Source: Trichobilharzia szidati
Lineage: Eukaryota > Platyhelminthes > Trematoda > Strigeidida > Schistosomatidae
Length of the DNA stretch: 64,000 bases
Reading direction: 5' to 3'
Assembly: GCA_944472155.2 (NCBI GenBank)
Contig: OX235277.1
Span: forward strand, 12,782,804 to 12,846,803
Every line of letters begins with the position of its first letter. Within the stretch, counting starts at the first letter, position 1. This document shows positions 1-10,289 of this stretch, one piece after another. A program made the translations under genes and the position numbers. The notes under the pieces were generated by a model. That model made no database searches. It saw only the letters and a program-made list of their open reading frames with translations, and was not told the origin of the DNA.

Positions 1-130
1 CTACACTGACTACATTTCCACTAATCCCTGCGCATAACGAAATGTTCAATTATGTTCCAGTGTGAACAATATTCATTCGTGTGTGATCACAATGGCATAG
101 ATATGTTCACCATTTGGATACAGTGGGAAA

Positions 131-137
131 TATATAA
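131..137 (+). promoter_or_regulatory. TATA box of knottin gene A
   Basis: TATATAA lies 46 bp upstream of the start codon of the signal-peptide exon. The same heptamer at the same distance precedes the copy C start codon (31518-31524), inside well conserved flanking sequence. A start site about 25-30 bp downstream would leave a very short 5' UTR. No expression data are available, so promoter function is inferred from position and conservation. Confidence 0.5.
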
Positions 138-176
138 TGGCTTTCCCATTTACACTATGGCAACAATAATCCGAAT

Positions 177-252
177 ATGCACACTTCTACGTTACTCACG
201 ATATTTGTATTGTCAGTTCTGATGATGAGCGACCAGGTTGTACGGGCTTCAG
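177..252 (+). CDS. Knottin-like secreted peptide A, exon 1 (signal peptide)
   Basis: This short exon encodes 25 codons plus one base. It starts at an ATG and reads as a classical signal peptide: a short polar start (MHTST), a hydrophobic core (LLTIFVLSVLMM) and a polar end with small residues (RAS) suited to signal-peptidase cleavage. It is followed at once by a strong donor, GTATGT, at 253. It ends in phase 1, and the exon at 2860 begins in the matching phase, so the two join in frame through a glycine codon. The exon is too short for ordinary ORF searches. A paralogue at 31564-31639 differs at only three of 25 residues. The first-exon role is inferred from phase, signal-peptide character and duplication; the roughly 2.6 kb intron has not been verified by a transcript. 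Confidence 0.75.
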
Positions 253-1479
253 GTATGTTTTCTTGTGATGTGCATTATTTTGTGATTATAGTGGATTTGT
301 ATTCATTAGGCCGGCTGGGTATTATTTGACATTTGGAAGATGCCGAATTTACTGTTCAGCTATTCTGAATGTCGGTTGATCCACTTTGTGAAGTAATGTC
401 GTAGATGTAGAGGCGTTCACGATGGTAGACTTCGACTTCACTCCGTCGATAACGTGCATGATAATTGTGTTTGTGAGCATGAGATACTTCGTCAATTTCG
501 CAGTGTCATGTTTACATTAGATGAATTTGATAGGAAGAAAATGTGTGAAATATTCATATTTTTAAGAATGGGATGCATTGTGATTGTTTTCGGTAGTTCC
601 GTGTCTGCAATCTACATCATAGCTGTGACTCAGATGTGGTTTCTGAATTGGTTAAATCTACACTATGTCGTTACTGGTCTTTTCCTCATGTGTAACTGTA
701 CACACAATGCACACTGTTTATTGCTTGATGTACATCGTCATGCTCTGTATCTTCTCTGGCATGTAGCCTAGTTGATAACTGAACAGCTTCTCAATTGATG
801 ACAGTATCAGTGAAATTGAGTTCAGAATATCATGGCTCATTATTTTTCATTTGTGTTTAATGGATTAGTTCTCAATTGAATGGAATGCACACTATAGATC
901 CAATGTCAAGACACGAACAAGTCAAATATTCTTTGTAAAAATTATATGAGTTAAATCTCAGCGAATTTGAAATGACTGTCTTCAAAGTTTCTTTCGGAAA
1001 ACTGGTCCGAACTTCTTCAGGGAAATCAATTGAAATTGACACAAGAGAGGTTCATGTATTAAAAGTATATCTCATGTCTTTGAAAACTTTGTCTATACTT
1101 ACGTGTCTTGAAACAGGCATCAACATGTATAAAAAACAAAATTGTATGAGCGGTGATTGAAATTTGACTTCAGACTTTCAAATGTTGGTCAACTTCAGTT
1201 ATGGACTTTGAACAGAATGTACTTTTCATCAGAATACGTTCAACTTAATGTTGATGGTCGTAGATACCTGAATGTGAAAATATATGTGCATATGCAGTAT
1301 ACACTGATGTGTTTATGAGTGTTTTGTTAAACAGTTGTAAAACATTTGTGAGCCTCTCCATCAGAAGATATAGACAATCAGTAATGTATACCAAGTATGA
1401 ACAATTAGTGACAGATATCCATTTTTATTTATTAATCAGGATTTACCATGCATCAGCTAACATCACACCTTCACGCCAG

Positions 1480-1740
1480 CTCAAACTGTTGAGATTCACT
1501 CATACATGTAATGTATCTGCTGTCAGTCTTTCTTCACACGATTCAAAACATTTTCGCAGAACCTTAGTTCTATTACAGTCGATTTTGTGTCCCGTTTCTA
1601 TCGAATGCGGTGCCACCGCTGACCTGTTTCTAGCTTCTTTAGGTCTGCAGAGATCTTTGGAGCCACCTTCAGACATCGTTAATGCTCTTTCACTTTTTTA
1701 CTTAGCTGGCTGGTAGTTTTTCCTACATATACGGCGATAC
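1480..1740 (-). pseudogene. GIY-YIG endonuclease relic of a Penelope-like element in intron A
   Basis: Read on the minus strand, the intron of knottin gene A contains the degraded core of a GIY-YIG domain. YVGKTTSQL followed by KVKEH lies near 1690-1735, and SAVAPHSIETGHKID followed by RTKVLRK lies near 1540-1625 in a shifted frame. These phrases match the GIY-YIG domain that Penelope-like elements carry after their reverse transcriptase. Stops and frameshifts break the reading frame. The open frame seen on the + strand here is only its antisense. The same relic is in the intron of copy C (32870-33115), so it was present before the gene duplicated. Confidence 0.6.
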
Positions 1741-2859
1741 AGTCTGAGACTCACCACTGTCAATAACCCATTTATTACCAACAGATATCTCTTCATACTT
1801 TGCTTTACATTCTGTTTATCTCTCAATGGAAGATTTATGAAAATTACTTGATTTCATCTGAAGTTTCAAGTTCATCTGAATAGGTGTAATGGAAATAAAA
1901 GAAGTCGACTGAAAGAATAAAACTGCATCTCAGACATCTTGCACAGTTTCTCCAATTTTCATTGGAATAAGGTTTCCTCCAAAGATTCCGACTTCTCGGC
2001 CACTGATGGAATTTGTAAGAACTTAGTATCAAAGCCATGTGATGAGAGTTTTTTGTGAACGGTTTGCGCAACAGAATGTTGGATGTCTTACATCTTGAGA
2101 ATTGCGATCATGACTGTAGACTTCTTCTTCTCATAATCAACTAATCACAAATCAGTGTAGCTCGTCTACTTCTCCCCAACCGTTGTGGTACATCCGTGTC
2201 ACTTTGTAATTTCCACGCTCACACCATATGAGTGAACACTCTTCGTGTGTCAATCACACTGTTTCATCCTTGTACACATGATGGATAGTCGAATCAGGAA
2301 AATAGATCTGTTGAAATGTATGCTCACTGATGCGCACTTGTCTGCATTATTCCAAAGCATGATATGAAACAGTGAACGAAATTTGTAAAATTTGTGCACT
2401 AATAAATTAAAGTCAGTTTCACTGCACGACACACTAGTCATTGAACAAAATGGAGATAATTATTGGCATTCCTATGAATAACAGTGATCAGTAGATATTC
2501 ACATGTTTATAGGAAGTTTGACATGGTTTGCAGGATATGCCTCGGTTGCCTTGAATAAACTCTCTGCATCTCTGTCATTTCAATGTATGCTAGTTGATAA
2601 CATTATTGTCGGTGATTAGATGGCAGGTTTCTGCCAACTATGAAGTAAACCTGATCTCTGACTACGATTCACTTGGGTCAAACTGAGGTCAATTAGAAAT
2701 CCAGTCGAGAAGTTGTGTTAAGGTAGTAATGTGAATGTTTTATCTCGCAATAATTTATCGATTAATTCATTCTTGACAATTTCATGTTAACTTTCGAAGC
2801 TTACTCTGTCATTCTTTTACATGAAATACCAATATCATTGTATTTGTTTTCTTTCAAAG

Positions 2860-3047
2860 GTAATTCTTGTGAGTGTTGGAATGACGATTTCGCTAGTTCC
2901 AAGTTTGAAAAGTGTTGCAGCCCTTCTCGATGTCGACGTCGCAAATCAACAGGTATTCAATTCTGTTGTCAACGAAGGCATGGACTTTGTGAAGTAGATG
3001 AAGACTGTTGTGAAAATAATTGTCGAAATTCTCATTGTGGTAACTGA
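2860..3047 (+). CDS. Knottin-like secreted peptide A, exon 2 (mature cysteine-rich domain)
   Basis: The exon starts after the acceptor TTTCTTTCAAAG and encodes 62 residues to a TGA. Counting the junction glycine as 1, cysteines are at 4, 6, 19, 20, 25, 36, 37, 44, 50, 51, 55 and 60. Residues 37-60 give C-x6-C-x5-CC-x3-C-x4-C, the usual spacing of an inhibitor cystine knot. Residues 4-36 give a second C-C-CC-C-C set with wider loops. With the signal exon this predicts a secreted mini-protein of six disulfides, probably two knots. An AATAAA follows at 3098. The middle is very basic (RCRRRK at 24-29) and the second loop acidic (EVDED at 45-49). I do not recognise a named family; function is unknown. 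Knottins elsewhere act as ion-channel ligands, protease inhibitors or antimicrobials, and nothing here decides between these. Confidence 0.75.
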
Positions 3048-3097
3048 AAATGAAAACTGAAATGTGAAATTTGTTTGTGGGTGTCGAAATAATGAGA

Positions 3098-3103
3098 AAT
3101 AAA
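3098..3103 (+). terminator. Poly(A) signal of knottin gene A
   Basis: AATAAA about 50 bases after the stop codon, conserved in sequence and spacing in copies B (6416) and C (35333). It marks the probable 3' end of the transcript. Confidence 0.65.
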
Positions 3104-3674
3104 TCAATTTTGACAAATTCCTTGTTTTCTGATTACAAATTCACAGCTTCATTCGACATCTCACGAATTCAGGGTAATTGCCAATCTCACGTGATCTCCG
3201 AATTCAGCTAGCCAGTTGTAAATGTGTTAACAGAAGTTTGCTGATCAAGTGGTCTCAGTGAATAATGAATGACCTGATGTAGTTGATTTCACTGAAAGTT
3301 ACACTGTCAATCTACACAGCGTATGATTAACATGTTCGCGGTTGAATACATTCCTTCACTGGCTTAAAATAGGTGGCATCGAGTATTTCCTGTGGTGTGC
3401 ATACAAACCCGTATTCAGCGACCAGTAGTCGATTCTTGTGTTGATAAATGCGATCGAAGATAAACGAAGGCAATTCTAGAATTCATAAATATAGTGAGTG
3501 ATTAGTGAAGTGTATTCCTGCCTACACTCCGTCTATCGAAATGATTGCGTAACGTAGGAAGGATATCTCGGATTTTACAGATGGATATTTGATGCATGAA
3601 ACAACCACATTCAGCCTAGATGCATCACGCATTTGAGCATTCAGAGTGTGAGGTTCTCTGTGTGTCGAGATAGA

Positions 3675-3882
3675 TGTTTTATTTATTTTATTTTTTTTTT
3701 TGATTACAGCTTGATACCACACCGCATTTGCCGAACAATTATGGAATTTATAACATGGATATCAGTAGCCCAAATTTTGCAGGCTGACCATAGATATCGG
3801 GTGAGTATCGGCATGGAATCGAACCCCGTACCATGTACAACATGGCCGAAGACAGTCCTAAGCACTATGTCACCGACGAACT
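3675..3882 (-). mobile_element. tRNA-derived SINE-like insertion
   Basis: This segment is present downstream of knottin exon A and absent from the homologous places after copies B (about 6915) and C (about 35910). On the minus strand it starts with a tRNA-like head: an A-box-like stretch at 3857-3874, a B box reading GGGTTCGATTCC at 3815-3826, and ends around them that could pair as an acceptor stem. It finishes in an A-rich tail, seen as the T-rich run at 3676-3701. A Pol III head with an A tail and an empty site in the paralogues is the layout of a SINE. No clear target-site duplication was found. Confidence 0.6.
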
Positions 3883-5097
3883 GTAATTTGTGGACTACAA
3901 CGTCAAACTTAATTTCATTTTTGTGAAATACAGGAATATGTACGCATGAATTTCTGTACCTGGAAATTAGGACAATAGATGTAGAAGTCGACGAGACATG
4001 TATTCGAGTAATGAAAGGCGCCTACCGATTGATGACAATATTGTGGTTTCTAACTGCACCCATCAGGTTGAATGTTTATTCTGCTGATTCGCCACTGGTT
4101 CACTGTACCAGATAAATTGTATCTGTAGACTGTTTAATTCAGAATCCAGTATTCACTGTGTAAGTTATTTAGAGAAAATTGTTCTGAAGAGACGGTTGCA
4201 TTGACACTGCCTTTCAGGGTTACAAAATGAGAAGAGCATGAGTAGGAAGCAAGGCCATTAAACATTTCATAGACTCTGATTGCAACGACCATGTCCGTCC
4301 ACAGTAGATGACTATTCATTTTTGACAAATGATTCCTCATTGTCGAAAGAATTCGTTCACACTTGACAATGTTTCCTTTGCAATTGCAACATTCCTAATA
4401 CACTGAGGATATATTTCTCCATGAGATGTTTGGTCATAGTCACTGAGAGCGAAAACGACGACAAAATCAACTTCAGTAGCAGTGTTGTTTCTTCGATTTT
4501 GGGTTTGTCGCTTCATGTCAGGCAATTCGCTTGCTGGAATAGCTCAGTGATGACGCGTTTGACTGAAGCACTTGATGACGCTGTATTGAATTTCAGAAAA
4601 GATAAGAGTTCCTTGACGAGTGCCATCTAGCTCGAAATGCAGATCAAGCCAAGCTTCCTGCTGATTGCTTCAAGGAGTAAATACTTTCAACTAGAACTTT
4701 TTAAGAAAAACCTGCATTACTTTTGAAGGGATTTTTTTAGAATGAAGCTACTTTTAGTTGCACTATCATGAATCAAGCATTTAGAGGCAAATTTCGTTGA
4801 AGCCTAACAGTATTCTCTCTGGCCTTTTTTACCTTTCAAACAATAACAGACACAAACGACTTCATCCATGTCCATGACATATGATGTGTACCAGTTATTT
4901 TCACTGGCTACTTCAGAGTTCCCTGTATTTTGTGGGAATGGAAAACAGTGGCACACAGCACTGAAATTCAGAGAGTAAAGAATATAGCGAAGCATAAATA
5001 CAGCGTAAATAGCACATCGATTATTTGAACTTTTAATACACAAAATGCCGAGGCTGAATTATAAGGCGTAACCATCTAGTTATGTAGAAAGCAGTTT

Positions 5098-5260
5098 GAA
5101 TAATAATAATAATTTGCTTTATTCCAAAACAGTACTTGTGATACAGAATGGAATTCTCAGCATTTTTACTACAGTATTGCATCCAGTTAGTACATTATCA
5201 ATAAATAGAATTCTACATAGATTGAATAAACCAACAGTTCATTATTACAACAACACATTG
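5098..5260 (-). mobile_element. LINE 3' end with (ATT)n tail
   Basis: On the minus strand this ends in GGAATAAAGCAAATTATTATT. It aligns with 40160-40295 on the plus strand, through a shared stretch that includes the AATAAA. An AATAAAG-like end followed by ATT repeats is typical of CR1-like LINE 3' ends, and a similar tail follows the CR1-like fragment at 60240. No coding sequence of the element was identified upstream on the minus strand. Confidence 0.5.
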
Positions 5261-6174
5261 GCATGTCAGTAGCAAAAGGTAAAGCTGAAACAGTGTTTGA
5301 AGGTGTTAGAAAAATGGGGGCTGTCTTATTAACAGGCGTAAGCGAAAGAGACAAAGCAGCACATAACGGAAAAAGAAGAGAGAAAAGGAACAGAAAGAAA
5401 GGAAATGTTGTACCTATTGATAAAGTGGGTTAGAAAGAGGAGATCCAGTTGTACTACTGACTAATTAATGAATTATAGGTGTCACGCCTAATGCTTTCTT
5501 CATCACACAGAACACGAGCTAAGGAGGGTATTGTTGAGTTTTTGTACTTGCTGGTGCGAGCATATACTTTCCTATATTGGCTTCCTTCCCTCATAACCAT
5601 CTGATATTTTTATCCCTCATTACACGAATCGAAAAGAATTACACAATCCACATGCTTGTCATCGGTACTAAATTATTCAGCCACTTGTTTGCCTGTTCAT
5701 TTTAGTTACGTGTTTGTAAGTGAACTATGATAGAGGTGGTGTGGTTTGTGTTCGTTATCTCATATTCAAATAATGATGCACGAATCGACTAAGCCAGACT
5801 CCGATAGCGTCAACTGTATGCGAAGCAGGAACTACAGATATAAGTCTGAAAGTGATAAACAAAATACCCTGAGTTCAATTGTGTTCCATTAGTACCAACA
5901 CAACGCCAATTATAGTCCAACTGTCACAAAATTGACAAGTTCACCAGCAGAACACATTCGGATATACAACTGGTGGATATTGCTGTGTTAGAATAGCATC
6001 TCAGCTATTCAAAATTCAGTGCTGTCCATCACATTCCTGATGTTCATTACCCTGCCATAGTCACACTTTTAATTAATTAATTCATTCTTGACAATTTCAT
6101 GTTGACTTTTAAAGCAAACTGCGCCACTCTTTTTCATGAAGTACAAATATCTTTGTATTTGTTTTCTTTCAAAG

Positions 6175-6371
6175 GACAACAACCTTGTGAGTGTGTGGAT
6201 TCCGATTTCAATAGTTCTATGTTCGCAAAGTGTTGCAGCCTTTCTCGATGTCGACGGCGCAAATCAACAAGTATTCAATTCTGTTGTCAACGAAGGCATG
6301 GACTTTGTGAGGTAGATGAAGACTGCTGTGAAAAAAAATGTCGAAATTCTCGATGTGGTAACTGGAAATGA
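6175..6371 (+). CDS. Knottin-like mature exon B (no signal exon of its own)
   Basis: This exon follows the acceptor TTTCTTTCAAAG and encodes 65 residues to a TGA, in the same phase as exons 2A and 2C. All twelve cysteines and their spacing are kept. One extra residue precedes the first cysteine, and the C-terminus is extended by WK. The frame is fully open. Compared with A, changes cluster in the first loop (residues 2-19) and near the end, while residues 26-53 are nearly the same. An AATAAA lies at 6416. No signal-peptide exon was found between 3100 and 6100. It may be an alternative last exon for the copy A signal exon (a 5.9-kb intron from 253), or a dead partial copy whose frame has not yet decayed. 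Confidence 0.6.
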
Positions 6372-6415
6372 AAACTGTAAAGTGAAATTTGTTTGTGGGT
6401 GTTGAAGTAATGAGA

Positions 6416-6421
6416 AATAAA
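6416..6421 (+). terminator. Poly(A) signal after knottin exon B
   Basis: AATAAA about 45 bases after the exon B stop codon, in sequence nearly the same as that after exons A and C. Confidence 0.55.
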
Positions 6422-7539
6422 TCAATTTTGACAAATCCCTTGTTTTCTGATCACAAATTGATAGCTTAATTCGACATGAGACGAATTCAGGGTAATTGTG
6501 GATCTCATGTTATCTGTAAAATTAGGTAGCCAGTTGTAAATGTGTTAACAGAGGTTTGCTGATCAATTGGTCTCAGTGAATAATGAATGAACTGATGTAT
6601 TCCTTCACTGGCTTAAAATAGGTGGCATCGAGTATTTCCTGTGGTGTATATACAAACCCATATCCAGTGACCAGTAGTCGATTCTTGTGTTGATAAATGC
6701 AATCGAAGATAAACGAAGGCAATTCTAGAATTCAAAAATATAGTGGATGAATACTCAAGTGAATTCCTGCTTACATTCCGTCTATCAAAGTGATTGCGTA
6801 ACGTAGGAAGGATATCTTGGATATTACAGATGGATATTTGTTGCATGAAACAACCACATTCAGTCTACATGCATCACGAATATGAACATTTTGAGTGTGA
6901 ATTAGCCTGCGCGATGAGAGATGTGAATTGTAATTTGTGGAATACCACGCAAAACTTCACCTCAGCTTTAGGAATTACAGGAATACGCATGCATGTGTCT
7001 GTACCTGGAAATTAGGACAATAGATGTAGAATTCCAAGAGACACGAATTCGAGTATTAAAAGGCGCCTACCGATAGATGACAATATAGTGGTTTCTAACT
7101 GCACTCATCAGGTTGAATGTGTATTCTGCTGATTCGCCACTGGTTCACTGTACCAGATAAATTGTATCTGTAGACTGTTACTTCGGAATCCAGTATTCAC
7201 TGTGTAAGTTATTTAGAGAAAATTGTTCTGAAGAGACGGTTGCATTGACGCTGCCTTCCAGGGTTACAAAATGAGAAGAGCATGAGTAGGAAGCAAAGCC
7301 ATTACACCTTTCATAGACTCTGATTACAACGACCATGTCCGTCCACAGTAGATGACTATTCATTTTTGACAAATGATGTGTTCAGTCATCAGTTTTTGAA
7401 ATCAGGAAAGAATTCATTCAAACTTGACAATGTTTTCTTTGCAATTGCAACATTAGGAATACACTGAGGATACATTTCTTCGCGAGATGTTTGGTCATAG
7501 TCACTGAGAGCGAAAACGACGACAAAATCAACTTCAAAG

Positions 7540-10000
7540 TTGGGAGAGAGGCAGATAGGTGAATGAACTGACGTCTTTTGAATCCGTCTTACTGATTGTG
7601 ACTTTGGAATTTTGTTGTTGGTTAAGTAAATTCATCCCTTTTGAGTTATCTATGTTTGCTAGAAGTTCTGTGTTGCCGACCCTTTTACTAACTTGTACAT
7701 TTTCTCTTGTATTTTACTTGACATAAAACATCCGCCATGTACGTCCGAGCCATGGCTAATATATTTAAAGTATAGCAGAATGAATCAGGTTAATTTTCTT
7801 TGCCAATATGCCAAATATTTACACTGAACTTCATTTTATTTATTGAAGTAGATGTGGATTTTCACCTGCTTATGTTTAATTGTTGTCGTTAATTTTCTGT
7901 TTTTTTGCATCCAGGCGAAATTATATGATACTTGTAGTCACAATGTGATGTTGTGATTTCGTAAACACAGCAAAATACCAAATATTCTTCCGTTGACATA
8001 AACGTTGGGTAAACATTCTCATTTGACAATGATCAGAAATGTTCCAGAGAGAGAAAAGGAATAGTAACATGTTAAATCAGAAGGTTCCATTGGATACTAG
8101 AGATTACGAGATGATTATGCGGCTACGTCGTCGACAACAGTTTCGATTCATACCACTAAAAAGCCTCAACAAATGATCCTTCTCATGCAAAAGATCTCAA
8201 CCAGACCGTCTACACTTGGCTACCTGGATGGCTTTAAAAGATTATTAGAAACGTCTCTAACATTTGTGATAATGCAATTTTGAACATAAGAGAATTTTCT
8301 CCTGTAAAATCTTTGTGTTATGTGCCGATCGAATTTATCGATTAAACATAATGTTTAAATTTTAGAAGCAGTCCAGTGCCTTTTCCAACACTTCACAACA
8401 GAGTCTATTCAATCCCGTCAGCCTTTAACCTATATCTCTCATTAAACTACTGAGGTTTCGGCTGGCTTCTATATTAACGGATTGGCAGTCACACAGGTAA
8501 CCACTTGGATATCATGAGTTTTACACATTCATATGCCATAATATGACATGAATTCAATCTATCCATCTCCTAACTTCTATTACGCCAGACACCATCAGTT
8601 ATTCTTCTTAAATACCAAAATTTTATTTGCAGCTTTAATCATTCTTCCTTTTGTTAAGTCATCCTTTCTCATGTCTCCCTCCATTTTCCTTTCTTATGAA
8701 GTTTATTCAAACAAGTGTATTTCCTTCTCGTCAGTTACCTAAATTCCAGTGGATTCAGTGAGCTGATAATGATGATAATGAGACTTTTCTTTTTCTATAG
8801 TAACTGTTCAGTATTCAGTAGTTCTGTTTACATTTGTTTCAAACAAACGAATGTATTTCATTGAAGCATTTCCAATCATTTTACTTTTAGATAATTTCTG
8901 TTCAAGTCAAGTACGTTTAAGTCTGTCTGATACAGTGATTCATGTACATAATTCACGTCTGTACCTGTTTGATCCAGTTAGTATTTTGTTCCCTCTATAA
9001 CTGTCTATCGACTTTTCTCATTATTAAGCAATTAATTAATGTTTGCGAATGAACACTTGACGATCACTTACTCCACGCTATTATTTTTGATTGATGGCCT
9101 TCCAGAGAGAACTTTGGGTTTCAAGCCTGACTAGCTTCACTGCCGAACTTCCCTTATTGCCAGCCTTGCTACTGGCTAAGAGATGTTTATAAGGGTGACT
9201 TCATCTAAGTTTTTTAAATTTTTACATTAGGGAGCACTAGACATCGGTGGAATGTACCAGCAGCTCCATCGGAAATCGGAAGCAGGTTCTTCACGGCCAG
9301 TCTGTTGACCATTATGCCATTGGAATGGCTTATTGCCTATAACTTCCACCGACACGCGGTATATTTTTATAAACATGAACTGTTGATGTTCTCATCGAAA
9401 AGTTGGCCTCTTTGGTATCATTTCTCTCCTCTGTATGATGTATTGAGAAGGCTTCAGCGGCCAGCTTCCTACATTCCTTCAAGTCACACAACTAATAACC
9501 CAGATATGGACAATAACTATGGATAATCAAAGATGATTTATTATGAATCTATCCGTAAACCAGGTGATTAAAAATAACATACCAAGCATAAATCACCATC
9601 AAAATGGATTCAACATAATTGGCTTGTGTATATGATGACATATTCCTACCAAAACTAAGCCTATTTACATAATTAATTGAAATGTAAGCACACATGAGTG
9701 AATATAATCAAAGTAGATTAGTTTCTGTTGTAAGCACGTTATTAAACTGATGAGATGATCCGACTCCTACAAATCACACATCGCTACATAAAATCGTTGA
9801 TCACTGATCATTATGCTAGAAATATGTAGGCAACTAAATCTGATTAATGTATGCGTAGAATGTTTGTGACAGAATATAATTTCAAATTAGTTAGGGTTAT
9901 TTAAACTATAACATATTGAGTGATAAATTCTGTAATTGGTTTGTAAGGATTAGTTTTGCTTTTACGAGTTGATTACGGATTTATATCAGTTAGAGAACCA
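7540..10000. other. Non-coding stretch, no feature supported
   Basis: AT-rich sequence without a convincing gene or recognisable element. The short open frames have no motif and no conserved counterpart elsewhere in the window. About 9240-9330 is weakly reminiscent of the repeat at 13185-13330, but too little matches to name it. Confidence 0.4.
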
Positions 10001-10039
10001 TTGAAAACCAGCAGGGAGTACTGGACAGCTGTTTCATCG

Positions 10040-10285
10040 TCGTCTTTTGAGAATCATCGGCAGTACTCACCCAATGGGTTGGAACTTAGGACTACCCGGT
10101 TACAAGGCAACCTTGTATACCATTCATCCACTGGGACACAGTTCAATGGCTCATGAATTCTTACTTCTACCAATTCGTGATTTAGCGCTACCACCAATCA
10201 ATGTCATCGGTGGGACAACTATCCTCACACCTGACTGGATGGTTCTCACTGGTCACGGCTTCGCATTAGAACTCCAGTGATAAAG
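10040..10285. repeat. Unclassified interspersed repeat, copy 1
   Basis: The part at about 10140-10210 aligns with 13260-13325 through shared phrases such as CATGAATTCT, ACTTCTACCAATTC and CAATGTCATC. GC content is higher than in the surroundings. Two open frames overlap here but neither shows a known domain. It is probably a fragment of an old transposable element whose class cannot be told from this piece. Confidence 0.4.
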
Positions 10286-10289
10286 TATT

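Larger units (their letters stand above)
1..4480 (+). repeat. Segmental duplication unit A (knottin locus)
   Basis: From the first base this unit aligns with 31386-36375 (unit C) over nearly its whole length. This covers the promoter, signal exon, intron with its GIY-YIG relic, mature exon and 3' flank. Relative to C it lacks about 0.9 kb of intron (C 33452-34345 falls at A about 2095-2110), and it has gained a SINE. Its 3' part (2763-4478) also aligns with unit B (6075-7537). All three units are in the same orientation. Confidence 0.75.
5585..7537 (+). repeat. Segmental duplication unit B
   Basis: Positions 5585-6060 match unit C 33734-34215, which is intron sequence missing from unit A. 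Positions 6075-7537 match the mature exon and 3' flank of units A and C. The promoter, signal exon and most of the intron are absent from B, so it is a partial copy of the gene. The 3' flank matches A up to about 7537. Confidence 0.7.

Noticed and set aside
1309..1716. 135-codon plus-strand open frame in intron A, partly conserved in copy C (32781-33110)
   Set aside because: It is antisense to a GIY-YIG relic, which explains its openness and conservation; it has no coding motif of its own.
9745..9780. CTGATGAG motif considered as a hammerhead ribozyme core
   Set aside because: The conserved GAAA and the flanking stems are not found at proper distance.
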